The position numbers and the translations under genes were made by a program. Positions 5,502-14,529 of a stretch of DNA of 53,597 nt are shown piece after piece; positions within the stretch are counted from its first letter, which is position 1, and every line of letters begins with the position of its first letter. Location: positions 1 to 53,597 of the IMG/VR virus record IMGVR_UViG_3300009158_000064. The stretch is one strand, 5' to 3'. Under the pieces are notes generated by a model. That model had not been told where the DNA came from. It saw nothing but the letters and a program-made list of their open reading frames with translations, and made no database searches. Source of the DNA: a virus.

Positions 5502-6170
5502 ATGTTTATCAAAAATTCTCAACAGGATATAGATTTTACTATAGATCCACAATTCAATAAAGTGGGAATTAAAATCTCAGGCGGCGCAGATAGCGCCATG
5601 ATCTGCTATATACTATCGAAGTATAAAGTAACTGAAAGACCAGAAATCAGTATACATCCTATAACTGCGGTCAATATTTTAAAACCTTATCAATTTATTT
5701 TTAGTAAAAGAGTAATAGAATTTTGTGAGAAAGAATTTGATATCAAATTTAGTGAACATTTACATTGTGATCCTGTAATGGAAGGACCCGAATTACAAGA
5801 TGCACAAGATATACTGACTGAAGGAGCGTATAAAAATGAAATTATTGATTGCCATGTCACTGGTATTAATTGCAATCCACCACCTGAAGTGTGCAATTCA
5901 TTTAATGAAGCTGTGATAGACGAGAGAGATTTTAGGAGAGACCGCACAGAAGAAATAAAATCAGTTATGCCGGGACCTAGATGTTATAGACCTTTTGCTA
6001 ATTTAGATAAAAAAGGAATAGCAGAATTATATAATCATTTTAACTTGATGGATACATTATTTCCAATCACTAAAAGTTGCGAAGCTAAGACTTATGATTG
6101 GTCAACACCACATTGTGAAACTTGCTGGTGGTGCCATGAAAGAAAATGGGGATTTGGAAGACTCATATGA
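5502..6170 (+). CDS. QueC-like PP-loop ATP pyrophosphatase (copy 1)
   Basis: The N-terminal SGGADS (residues 26-31) is the PP-loop that binds ATP to adenylate a carboxyl or carbonyl group. The C-terminus has four cysteines (193, 205, 208, 211) in a C..C-x2-C-x2-C pattern followed by R.WGF, the layout of the zinc site of QueC, which makes 7-cyano-7-deazaguanine. At 222 aa it has a typical QueC size. A shared inner motif, NPP, appears in the second copy at 18759. QueD, QueE and GTP cyclohydrolase are not recognisable nearby, so the enzyme probably acts on another carboxylate to form an amide, nitrile or adduct. It overlaps the next gene as ATGA. Confidence 0.7.
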   Translation: MFIKNSQQDIDFTIDPQFNKVGIKISGGADSAMICYILSKYKVTERPEISIHPITAVNILKPYQFIFSKRVIEFCEKEFDIKFSEHLHCDPVMEGPELQDAQDILTEGAYKNEIIDCHVTGINCNPPPEVCNSFNEAVIDERDFRRDRTEEIKSVMPGPRCYRPFANLDKKGIAELYNHFNLMDTLFPITKSCEAKTYDWSTPHCETCWWCHERKWGFGRLI

Positions 6171-7435
6171 AAAATAATTTTAAAGATATATATGGAATGC
6201 CGGAACCGGCTTGTGTGTGGAAATTTTCATGGAGTTCAATAAATATATATGCTAAAAAAACAAACAGTTGTCATAGAGTAAACCCCGATGAAATAACAGT
6301 TGAAAACATTGAAGATTTTCACAATACTCCTTTAAAATTAAGTACCAGGAAAGATATGTTAGATGGCCGTTGGCCCGGCAAAGGATGTGAATATTGCGAA
6401 AAAATTGAAAAGAGTGGTGGCATTAGTGATAGGATGAGTGTAAATTTAAACGTGCATCCTACTAGCAAACACTATGTAAAACCTGCTGTTGAATTGTTAA
6501 ATAATAATAAAGCTATTAAAGTATCGCCAACTATTGTTGAAGTATATTTCAATAATTTATGTAACATGGCTTGCCTTTATTGCAATTCAGAATATAGCAC
6601 GGTATGGGAAAATGAAGATATTAAATTTAATTTAAAATCACAAAAAGAGTTAGATAAACATATTGACAGAAAAAAAGACTATCCCATATTAGTAAAAAAA
6701 TATTGGGCTTGGTTGGAAAAAAATGCATTGTCTATAAGAGAATATAATTTGTTAGGTGGTGAGCCATTTTTTCAACCTGAGTTTGAACAAAATATAGAAT
6801 TTTTTGAAACAAATCCATGCCCTGAATTAATTTTTAGTATTTTTTCAAATTTAAAAGTATCAAATACTAAATTTAGAAAAATATTAGATAAAGTAGAAAA
6901 TTTAGTTACTAAAAATCATATAAAATCTTTTAGAATATTTTGTAGCATTGATGCATGGGGACCACAAGAAGAATATGTTAGACATGGTTTAGATTTAATT
7001 CAATGGGAAGAAAATTTTAAAACGTTAATAGCAGAATACCCTAAAATAAAATTAGTAGTACATTCTACTATGTGCAACTTAACTATAAAAACATATCCAG
7101 AATTAATTGAAAAAATTAATTATTATAACAATATCAGAACAACAAATGATCTTTCGCTAATTGAAATTTCTTTTAGTTTTGCTGACTATATGACTTATTT
7201 GCGAGCCGATATATTTCCTAATGGGTTTTTTGATGAAGATTTTGACAGGATGATTGCAGTTGCACCATCTGAATATCTCAAAGAAAAACTTAGTGGATAT
7301 CGTGATACTATTAATAATCAACCTTATTGCCCTGAATTAGTAAAAGAACTAAAAATTCAACTAGATGATATAGATAGAAGAAGAAATTTAAATTGGAAAC
7401 CTTTATTTCCATGGTTAGATGAATTTGTTATTTAA
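6167..7435 (+). CDS. twitch-domain radical SAM protein (RS2)
   Basis: The start is placed at ATG 6167 because it overlaps the upstream stop as ATGA; a longer frame from 6146 would lie inside the PP-loop gene. The N-terminal ~90 residues hold scattered cysteines (PACVW, NSCHR, GCEYCEK) matching the auxiliary cluster or twitch-like domain that precedes the catalytic part in this family. The radical SAM motif is C132, C136, C139 (CNMACLYC), followed by LLGGEPF. It is the most divergent of the six N-twitch proteins here, with one cysteine where others have CC. The exact substrate class is not known for this family. Confidence 0.78.
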   Translation: MKNNFKDIYGMPEPACVWKFSWSSINIYAKKTNSCHRVNPDEITVENIEDFHNTPLKLSTRKDMLDGRWPGKGCEYCEKIEKSGGISDRMSVNLNVHPTSKHYVKPAVELLNNNKAIKVSPTIVEVYFNNLCNMACLYCNSEYSTVWENEDIKFNLKSQKELDKHIDRKKDYPILVKKYWAWLEKNALSIREYNLLGGEPFFQPEFEQNIEFFETNPCPELIFSIFSNLKVSNTKFRKILDKVENLVTKNHIKSFRIFCSIDAWGPQEEYVRHGLDLIQWEENFKTLIAEYPKIKLVVHSTMCNLTIKTYPELIEKINYYNNIRTTNDLSLIEISFSFADYMTYLRADIFPNGFFDEDFDRMIAVAPSEYLKEKLSGYRDTINNQPYCPELVKELKIQLDDIDRRRNLNWKPLFPWLDEFVI

Positions 7436-7440
7436 ATAGC

Positions 7441-8085
7441 ATGAATAATGAAGATATTTGGATAGATGACAGAGTACTACACATAGAACCTACTAGTAGG
7501 TGTACGTTAGCATGTCCGCATTGCCCGCGAACATTGTCAATTGATAATATTAAATTAGAAGATTGTGATATTGACACTACCGTAAAATTAGCTGAGGGAA
7601 AAAAGAAGTTTGTCATGTGTGGCAATCACGGTGATCCTATATATCACCCTAAATTTCACGAATTAATATCTAGTATACGAACAGCACATCCCCACATGAG
7701 TATAGGTATGCATACTAATGGTGCATTTAGAAGTATCGATTGGTGGAAAGAAACAGCAAGCATACTTGACCATCGTGACAACATTGTATTTTCAATAGAT
7801 GGATTACCAAACAACAATCATTTATATAGAGTTAATAGCAAGTGGGAAACTATTGAAAACGGTATTAAGACTTTAGTAGAATATAATCCTAATATTAAAA
7901 TAATTTGGAAATGGATTTTATTTAAGTATAATCAATACAATATTGACGAAGGTATATACTTAGCAAGAAAATTAGGATTCCATGAATTTAGCATTGTAAA
8001 AAGTGTAAGATATGAAAGTGAAGATCCATTAACACCAACGATAGATTGGCAAGAAGTACAGAGGCGCTATGTTAATTTATCCTAG
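7441..8085 (+). CDS. radical SAM protein, N-terminal part of a split gene (RS3a)
   Basis: C21, C25 and C28 form CxxxCxxC and, as in RS1, the GGEP position reads CGNHGDP. The 214-aa product ends in VNLS and lacks the C-terminal cysteine region. That region lies in the next frame from 8069 and aligns in order with the end of RS1 (PCCW and the final cysteines). The two reading frames overlap by 17 nt. Joined, they give about 320 residues, close to the 361 of RS1. The split is a frameshift mutation, a programmed +1 shift, a natural two-gene arrangement or an assembly error. Confidence 0.7.
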   Translation: MNNEDIWIDDRVLHIEPTSRCTLACPHCPRTLSIDNIKLEDCDIDTTVKLAEGKKKFVMCGNHGDPIYHPKFHELISSIRTAHPHMSIGMHTNGAFRSIDWWKETASILDHRDNIVFSIDGLPNNNHLYRVNSKWETIENGIKTLVEYNPNIKIIWKWILFKYNQYNIDEGIYLARKLGFHEFSIVKSVRYESEDPLTPTIDWQEVQRRYVNLS

Positions 8086-8404
8086 ATGTAAAAAAGGATT
8101 AACATCAGACTATATTTCTGCTCATGGCTTCTATTTTCCATGTTGCTGGATAGCAAATGAACCATATATTAATAAAGTGACAGAATTTTTAGGACCTTTA
8201 TATGAACAGCTAGATGGTAAAAAATATTCTTTAGCTGAAATGAAAAATAGTCAAGCTATGAAAAAAATAGAAGAAAGTTGGAAAAATGAAAAATCAGTTT
8301 GTTCTAAATTTTGTAGTGACAAAATAAATGACAACATAGATAAGTCTGATGTAAGAGATGATAGTATAAACATTTCATTTAAAGAAATAAAAAATGACTT
8401 CTAA
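8069..8404 (+). CDS. C-terminal SPASM-like part of the split radical SAM gene (RS3b)
   Basis: The 111-aa frame starts with an ATG inside the end of RS3a and carries the PCCW motif and two later cysteines (VCSKFC), equivalent to the auxiliary cluster region of RS1. It has no radical SAM motif of its own. Its last codons (KNDF, stop) overlap the ATG of the next gene by 11 nt. The same end sequence closes the following gene too. It could be translated separately through coupling, or as a frameshifted extension of RS3a. Confidence 0.6.
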   Translation: MLIYPRCKKGLTSDYISAHGFYFPCCWIANEPYINKVTEFLGPLYEQLDGKKYSLAEMKNSQAMKKIEESWKNEKSVCSKFCSDKINDNIDKSDVRDDSINISFKEIKNDF

Positions 8405-9587
8405 AACATTGTGTGTTGTTCCGTGGGTGCATTTAAACTTTCAACCAAATGGTAAAGTAGTTCCGTGTTGTTTGATTAAACCGCATTACCATGCCGGTGA
8501 TCTTAATACACAACCTATCAATGAAATATGGAACAGTGATAATATGAAGAAATTACGAAGTGAGATGATGAATAACATTCGTCCAACTGTATGTAGTTCA
8601 TGTTTTGATAAAGAAGATGTTACCGGAAAAAGTAATCGTTATTCTCGCAATGAATCTTATTTAGATGTTTTAAAAAATATACCTAATATAACAAATTCTG
8701 ACGGAACTTGTTCTACGATGCATTTGAAGTATTGGGATTTTAGATTTAGCAATCTATGTAATTTTAAATGTCGTAGTTGCGGACCTGCATTTAGTAGCGC
8801 ATGGACACAAGATGCAATTAATTTAAAATGGTTATCTGAACAAAACAAAGTATTAAACACTCCTATTGATTTTAATTTTTTAGAAAGTCAAATTGATAAT
8901 GTTGAAGAAATATATTTTGCAGGCGGAGAACCTTTATTGATGCCTGAACATTGGCAAATATTAGATATGTTAGTAGAACATAAAAAATTTGATGTACGTA
9001 TACGATACAATACAAACTGTTCTACGTTAACATATGGAAAAAAAGACATACTAGATTATTGGCGCAAGTGGAATTCTGAAAAGATAAGTGTATGGGCAAG
9101 TATTGATGAGATTGGAGATCGTGCTGAATTAGTTCGTTACGGAACAGTATGGAAAAGTGTTGAATCTAATTTAAAACAATTATCTAATTTTGATTTTATT
9201 AAATTTGGCATTGGAATAACAGTAGGAGTATTAAATGTTAGTAGATTGCCTAATATTATTACATATCTAACTGATTCAAAGATAATTAAAAAGAATAATT
9301 TTTATATTAATTTAATCGAAGCTCCTGCATATTACAACGTAAGCGTACTTCCAGATGAATTTAAAAAAACAATTACCGATAACCTTATATCTTTTGCAAA
9401 TATATATGACAATAAATACTCAACAAATATAATTTCAGAATTTAAACAAACTTTAGCAGAATTATCAAAACCTTCTAATTTCAAAGACTTAAATTTATTC
9501 ATCAAAACAACTAAACAAATAGATAAACTTAGAAATGAAAACACTTGGGAAACTATCCCTGAACTGATAAAATTAAATGACTTCTAA
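8394..9587 (+). CDS. twitch-domain radical SAM protein (RS4)
   Basis: The N-terminal domain has C7 in 'LCVVPW', C25-C26 (PCC) and C67/C70 (CSSC), the ligand set of an auxiliary Fe-S cluster. The radical SAM motif follows at C122, C126, C129 (CNFKCRSC), with FAGGEPL downstream. The length of 397 aa suits the N-twitch radical SAM group common in aquatic phages, whose substrates are unknown to me. The start overlaps the end of RS3b, and the end overlaps RS5 through the same ATGACTTCTAAAAC junction, pointing to tandem duplication. Confidence 0.8.
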   Translation: MTSKTLCVVPWVHLNFQPNGKVVPCCLIKPHYHAGDLNTQPINEIWNSDNMKKLRSEMMNNIRPTVCSSCFDKEDVTGKSNRYSRNESYLDVLKNIPNITNSDGTCSTMHLKYWDFRFSNLCNFKCRSCGPAFSSAWTQDAINLKWLSEQNKVLNTPIDFNFLESQIDNVEEIYFAGGEPLLMPEHWQILDMLVEHKKFDVRIRYNTNCSTLTYGKKDILDYWRKWNSEKISVWASIDEIGDRAELVRYGTVWKSVESNLKQLSNFDFIKFGIGITVGVLNVSRLPNIITYLTDSKIIKKNNFYINLIEAPAYYNVSVLPDEFKKTITDNLISFANIYDNKYSTNIISEFKQTLAELSKPSNFKDLNLFIKTTKQIDKLRNENTWETIPELIKLNDF

Positions 9588-10965
9588 AACATTCTGTATT
9601 TTACCTTGGGTACATCTCAGCACTCGTCCAGATGGGCAGATGCGTGTATGCTGTACTGCCAACGCTAGTAGTGTAGGCATCACTAATGACAAAATTGGTG
9701 GTGGTAATGTAGGCATATTAAAAGATGAAGAAGGTCGTCCTAATAATCTGAACGTGAGTGATTTTGTCTCTAGTTGGAATAGTACTTACATGAGGAACGT
9801 GCGTAAGCAGATGTTGAACGGTGAAGAACCACCAAGCTGTCGCAAGTGTTATGAAGAGGAACGAGCAGGACATAACAGCAAACGCATGTGGGAAACTAAG
9901 TATTGGAAAGAAAGAGTTGACTTAGATAAGTTATTAGCTGAGACAACAAGTGACGGCGAAGTACCACCTCAATTAGCATATATTGATTTAAGATTTGGAA
10001 CTAAATGTCAGTTGGCTTGCATCATGTGCAGCCCGCATGACAGTTCAGGTTGGATTAAAGAATGGCAAAATATCTATCCTACCATTGAAAATAAGAATGT
10101 AAAAGAGATATGGCAATGGGATAATAAAGGAAGTACAAACGGAAGCAGCTATAATTGGCACAAGAATAATCCAGTATTTTGGAAACAGTTCTATGAACAG
10201 ATTCCAAACATGAAGCAATTGTATTTTGCAGGTGGCGAGAGTCTCATCATTGAAGAACACTATGATATCTTAGAAGAATGCATCCGTCAAGGATATGCTA
10301 AAGATATGGAGATACGCTATAACAGTAACGGAGTAGAATGGCGTGAAGATTTATTTGAATTATGGAAACATTTCAAGATTGTTCGTTTTCACTATAGTGT
10401 AGACAGTATACATGAGATGAACGATTACATACGTTATCCAAGCAAATGGAGTCGTACAGAAGAAGTATTTCATATACTAGATACACAGACTAGCGACAAT
10501 GTAGAGATAACTGTTGCATGTGCAGTCAACGCATTGAACATTTATTACATTCCAGACTTTGTAAAATGGAAGTTAGAGCAGAACTTCAAGAAAATAAATA
10601 TGTGGCCATTCGGTGCGGGTGGCATCAACTATCACTTTGTCTATTGGCCTGCATTTTTGAACGTGAAGATATTGCCTAAATGGTTCAAAGATGAGTGCGA
10701 ACGCAAGTATGAAGAATTCATACCGTGGTGGGAAGAAAATTGGGAGTTAGGTATTCCATCATGGCACAAAGGTAAAGTAACCAAAGAAGATTGGAAAGTT
10801 GCGTCTTATGGTATTGATAGACTGCGCGGTATGATTAGCTTTATGAAAAGCGATGATTGGAGCGTGAGATTACCAGAAACTAAAGACTACCTCGAGAAGG
10901 TTGATAGATATCGCGGTACTAATTTTTATGACACTTTTCCAGAAATGAAAGATATATTTAAATGA
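9577..10965 (+). CDS. twitch-domain radical SAM protein (RS5)
   Basis: The 462-aa protein has C7 (FCILPW), C25-C26 (RVCC), C88/C91 (CRKC) and the catalytic C144, C148, C151 (CQLACIMC), followed by FAGGESL. The ordering is the same as in RS4, RS7 and RS8. The N-terminal segment is longer than in RS4 because of a Gly/Asn-rich insertion. Its stop overlaps the next gene as ATGA. This copy looks richer in G+C than RS4, which could mean a separate origin or history. Confidence 0.8.
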   Translation: MTSKTFCILPWVHLSTRPDGQMRVCCTANASSVGITNDKIGGGNVGILKDEEGRPNNLNVSDFVSSWNSTYMRNVRKQMLNGEEPPSCRKCYEEERAGHNSKRMWETKYWKERVDLDKLLAETTSDGEVPPQLAYIDLRFGTKCQLACIMCSPHDSSGWIKEWQNIYPTIENKNVKEIWQWDNKGSTNGSSYNWHKNNPVFWKQFYEQIPNMKQLYFAGGESLIIEEHYDILEECIRQGYAKDMEIRYNSNGVEWREDLFELWKHFKIVRFHYSVDSIHEMNDYIRYPSKWSRTEEVFHILDTQTSDNVEITVACAVNALNIYYIPDFVKWKLEQNFKKINMWPFGAGGINYHFVYWPAFLNVKILPKWFKDECERKYEEFIPWWEENWELGIPSWHKGKVTKEDWKVASYGIDRLRGMISFMKSDDWSVRLPETKDYLEKVDRYRGTNFYDTFPEMKDIFK

Positions 10966-11888
10966 TACCTATTCACTTAACTAATTCTGGTCCAAAAAAC
11001 ATAGCAATGATATCGTTTAAACCACATAATGTGTGTAATTATACATGTGATTATTGTCACCCAAATAGTAATGATGGTTCTGAAAGATGGAATATAAATT
11101 ATATAGCTGTAGCTAACTTTATTAACAAAGTACGACAAAAAAACTCACATGTGTGTTTAGAGATAATAGGTGGGGAACCCACACAATGGCCGCAATTACA
11201 AGCATTTATGGATAGCGTTTCACATGAAAATCTTGTGATTGAAATAAACACCAATGGATCTAGGACTCTCAGATATTGGGAACAGTTTAAGTCTAGCAAT
11301 TCAATGTTTTTGTTTTCATGGCACTCAAAAGAAGTGGACACTGAGCATTTGGTACAGGTTGTTAAAATAATGAAAGATAAATGTTTCCCAATGGTTTCAT
11401 TATTGATAACGCCTGATTATTGGGAAAAAGGGTTAACTGCTATTAAGGAATTTGAAAAATTAGATATATTAATTGATATTAAACCCGTAAGAAAAAGTTT
11501 AATATGCGATGAGTTATATCCATATACTGAAAGTCAATTAGAGTACATTCGATCATATCCTAAAAAAACTTCTATTATTAGTTTTCCAACATGGTTAGAT
11601 TTATATCCAAAGAATATTTTTTTAAACGGAGTTCAAGCAAATTGGAACAGTTTAGTAGTGAATCAAAAAAACATTTTTACAGATTGGAAATGCAATGCAG
11701 GAATAGACCGTTTTGTAATTGATCCAAATGGTGATATATCTAGATGCTGGCCAAGAGTAGGTGGAAAAATAGGCAATGTTTATTCTGGATATACTTTACC
11801 AACAGAACCCATAACTTGCACATATAAACATGAATGTCATTGTAAGCAAGATGCTTTAGTTGAGAAATGGTCTCCTAATTATGTCTAA
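10962..11888 (+). CDS. radical SAM protein with C-terminal cysteine cluster (RS6)
   Basis: C25, C29 and C32 (CNYTCDYC) form the catalytic cluster motif near the N-terminus, followed by IIGGEPT. The C-terminal region (WKCNAG, SRCW, then CTYKHECHCK) gives enough cysteines for a SPASM-like auxiliary cluster, including the 'DPNG' turn seen before the second cysteine in SPASM domains. At 308 aa it is shorter than its neighbours and lacks the N-terminal twitch. It overlaps both flanking genes by 4 and 8 nt, consistent with translational coupling. Similar in layout to RS10 at 17653. Confidence 0.78.
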   Translation: MIPIHLTNSGPKNIAMISFKPHNVCNYTCDYCHPNSNDGSERWNINYIAVANFINKVRQKNSHVCLEIIGGEPTQWPQLQAFMDSVSHENLVIEINTNGSRTLRYWEQFKSSNSMFLFSWHSKEVDTEHLVQVVKIMKDKCFPMVSLLITPDYWEKGLTAIKEFEKLDILIDIKPVRKSLICDELYPYTESQLEYIRSYPKKTSIISFPTWLDLYPKNIFLNGVQANWNSLVVNQKNIFTDWKCNAGIDRFVIDPNGDISRCWPRVGGKIGNVYSGYTLPTEPITCTYKHECHCKQDALVEKWSPNYV

Positions 11889-13206
11889 TACATATTGTCC
11901 GTTGCCGTGGATAGGAGTAAGCACTAGGAGTACCGGTGATTTACGAGTTTGTTGTCAAGCAGATTCCTCTATTACTAAAGGTTCAATAACAAAAGACAAC
12001 GGTGAAAACTTTAATATAGCCAAAGATGGATTAGAAACGTTTAGAAATTCCAAAATTCTAAAAGAAGTAAGAAAAACTATACTAGCTAACGAGTCTCCAA
12101 AAATGTGTAGTAGGTGCGTGAAAGAAGAATCTACTGGATATAGAAGTAATAGAATACAGATGATTGAGAATTGGAATAAAGAATTTTCATTAAATGATGC
12201 AGTAACTAGAACGAATGAAGATGGTTCTATAGATGAAACTAGTGTACCCATTAAATATGCAGATTTAAGATTTGGTAATCTATGCAATCTTAAATGTAGA
12301 ATGTGCGGCCCAACTGATTCCAGTGCTTGGTATGATGACCATGTTACTTTATTTAATAATAATTATTTTACTGATCAATCGGGTAATCAATTAAAAATTA
12401 TAACAAACTTAACTGAAAAAGCAAAACTAGAGACAGATATTTATAATTGGCATGAACAAGAACTATTTTGGAAAAATTTAGAAAAGCATATACCTAATCT
12501 TAAGCATATTTTTATTATAGGCGGAGAGCCATTGTTAATAGACAATCATTATAGCTTTTTAGAAAAATGCATTTCATTGGGTTATGCTAATCAAATTTAT
12601 ATTGAAGTAATGACTAATCTCACTAACATACCTAAAAAAGCATGGGGGCTATGGGAACATTTTAAACTGATTCAAATTGCTCCTAGTATTGATGGAGTCG
12701 GAGAATTAAATGATTATATACGATATCCAAGTAAATGGAAACAGATTGAAAATAACTTGTCTAAATTAACTACTGCAAAAGGAAATTTTAGAACAGTTAT
12801 ATCTCCTACCATTATGGTTTTTAACCTGTTACAGCTACCAGAGTTAATGTTATGGAAATTTGAAAATTTCCCTGATACAAAATTTGATTCACATTTATTA
12901 CACGGACCTGCACGTTATAATATTAAAATTTTTCCATTAACTAGTAAACTTTTTATAAGTAACTATTTTGAAGAATGCAAGGTAACATATAAAGAAAGAA
13001 TTATGAATACAAAAACACAAGAAATTAATTACAAGTTTTTTTGTAAGGAGCTAGATAGGGCAGTAAAATTTATGAACTCTGAAGATTTGTCACATGAACT
13101 TACTAATTTTTTTGAGATAACTAATAAATTAGATCAAATGAGAGATCAATCATTAGAGATTGTTAGTCCAATTACATATAAATTATTAAAAGAAATGAGC
13201 ACTTAA
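11881..13206 (+). CDS. twitch-domain radical SAM protein (RS7)
   Basis: The start is ATG 11881, giving MSNTYCPLPW, which matches the N-termini of RS8 and RS9; a frame from 11860 lies inside RS6. The cysteine set is C6, C24-C25 and a CSRC pair for the auxiliary cluster, then CNLKCRMC for the catalytic cluster and IIGGEPL. The segment 'GPTDSSAW' after the motif is shared with RS8. High similarity to RS8 in motif and spacing suggests a recent duplication. Confidence 0.8.
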   Translation: MSNTYCPLPWIGVSTRSTGDLRVCCQADSSITKGSITKDNGENFNIAKDGLETFRNSKILKEVRKTILANESPKMCSRCVKEESTGYRSNRIQMIENWNKEFSLNDAVTRTNEDGSIDETSVPIKYADLRFGNLCNLKCRMCGPTDSSAWYDDHVTLFNNNYFTDQSGNQLKIITNLTEKAKLETDIYNWHEQELFWKNLEKHIPNLKHIFIIGGEPLLIDNHYSFLEKCISLGYANQIYIEVMTNLTNIPKKAWGLWEHFKLIQIAPSIDGVGELNDYIRYPSKWKQIENNLSKLTTAKGNFRTVISPTIMVFNLLQLPELMLWKFENFPDTKFDSHLLHGPARYNIKIFPLTSKLFISNYFEECKVTYKERIMNTKTQEINYKFFCKELDRAVKFMNSEDLSHELTNFFEITNKLDQMRDQSLEIVSPITYKLLKEMST

Positions 13207-13209
13207 ATT

Positions 13210-14529
13210 ATGTCTGATACGTTTTGTCCTTTGCCTTGGGTTTACCAAGCATTCCGTAACAACGGAGATGTTCGCGTTTGCTGTCAAGCAAATCAAAGTC
13301 CTAATAGGGGAATCCTTATCAGAGATGATGGCACTACATTTAATGCTGCAACAGCCAATTTAGATGAATCACGTAATTCAGAGTTAATGAAGCGTCTTAG
13401 AAAGAACATGATTGTAGGTGAATGGAGTCCTGAATGTAAAAGATGCACAGTAGAAGAAAACAATGGATTGACCAGCAACAGACATTATGCTATTGCTGAT
13501 TGGGAAATGTCATTAGATGATGTAATAAATGATACTAGTGATGATGGAACTATTGATATTGAGAAATTTCCGGTTATATCTTATGACATGAGGTTTGGAA
13601 ATCTATGTAATCTAGTTTGCAGAATGTGCGGTCCCACTGATAGTCATAGTTGGTATGAGCAATGGGCTTCTTACACTGGAAAAGATAGCTTTAATGATAC
13701 ACACGGAAAAGTTCAGCTTATTAGAAACAGCGTAGGCAGACTTGCTACTAATGATTATGATTGGCATGACTCAGAGAATTTTTGGACACAAATTGAGAGT
13801 AACTTGGCTAACATACGGCATGTTTATATGGCAGGAGGCGAACCATTAATGATAGAGAGGCACTACGAGTTCTTACAAAAATGCATAGACAAGGATGTTG
13901 CCAAAAATATAAAATTAGAATATAATACTAACGGAACCACATTACCCAAAAGAGCATTAGAATTATGGAAAAAATTCAAGCAAGTAGAGTTAGGAGTAAG
14001 TATAGATGGATTTGGTAAGGTAGTCGAATATCAAAGATGGCCTGTTAAATGGAGTCAACTATACCCCAATCTACAAAAATTAAATAAGTTAGTAGAGACT
14101 CAAACAAATATAAAATGCTGGTTGACCGTTACAGTTACCGCATATAATGCTTTACATATAGCTGATTTTGTTGAATGGAAAATATTTGAAAGTGGTCTAG
14201 ATAGTATAAGGTCAAATCGTCCTATAATATCACATCATGTAGCACATCGTCCATTGTCATTAAATGTTAGGGTACTGCCACCTGAGATAAAAACTCAGAT
14301 AGAAACTAGATACAAAGAATCTATGATTAAATTAAATGAATCTGAAATTGACAGTGCGTTAATTGAACGTGCAAATGATATATACACTGGAATTCTTACA
14401 TACATGAATCAAGAAGACCTGCACGAAACTCAATTTTCAGAGTTTGTAAATTATACTAAGTTTTTAGATAAAGAACGTAATCAAGATATAGTTGATATAA
14501 TTCCATCATTAGAGAAATACTTCTTATAA
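13210..14529 (+). CDS. twitch-domain radical SAM protein (RS8)
   Basis: Same architecture as RS7: C6 (FCPLPW), C24-C25 (RVCC), CKRC, then CNLVCRMC with GPTDS and MAGGEPL. It begins three bases after the RS7 stop. Its end overlaps the end of the opposite-strand aminotransferase-like gene by 6 nt, so the two genes are convergent. Length 439 aa. Confidence 0.8.
   Translation: MSDTFCPLPWVYQAFRNNGDVRVCCQANQSPNRGILIRDDGTTFNAATANLDESRNSELMKRLRKNMIVGEWSPECKRCTVEENNGLTSNRHYAIADWEMSLDDVINDTSDDGTIDIEKFPVISYDMRFGNLCNLVCRMCGPTDSHSWYEQWASYTGKDSFNDTHGKVQLIRNSVGRLATNDYDWHDSENFWTQIESNLANIRHVYMAGGEPLMIERHYEFLQKCIDKDVAKNIKLEYNTNGTTLPKRALELWKKFKQVELGVSIDGFGKVVEYQRWPVKWSQLYPNLQKLNKLVETQTNIKCWLTVTVTAYNALHIADFVEWKIFESGLDSIRSNRPIISHHVAHRPLSLNVRVLPPEIKTQIETRYKESMIKLNESEIDSALIERANDIYTGILTYMNQEDLHETQFSEFVNYTKFLDKERNQDIVDIIPSLEKYFL

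Noticed and set aside
5502-6170. Complete 7-deazaguanine DNA modification pathway
   Set aside because: Only QueC-like proteins and generic radical SAM proteins are present; QueD, FolE and a TGT/DpdA-like transferase are not recognisable in the window.
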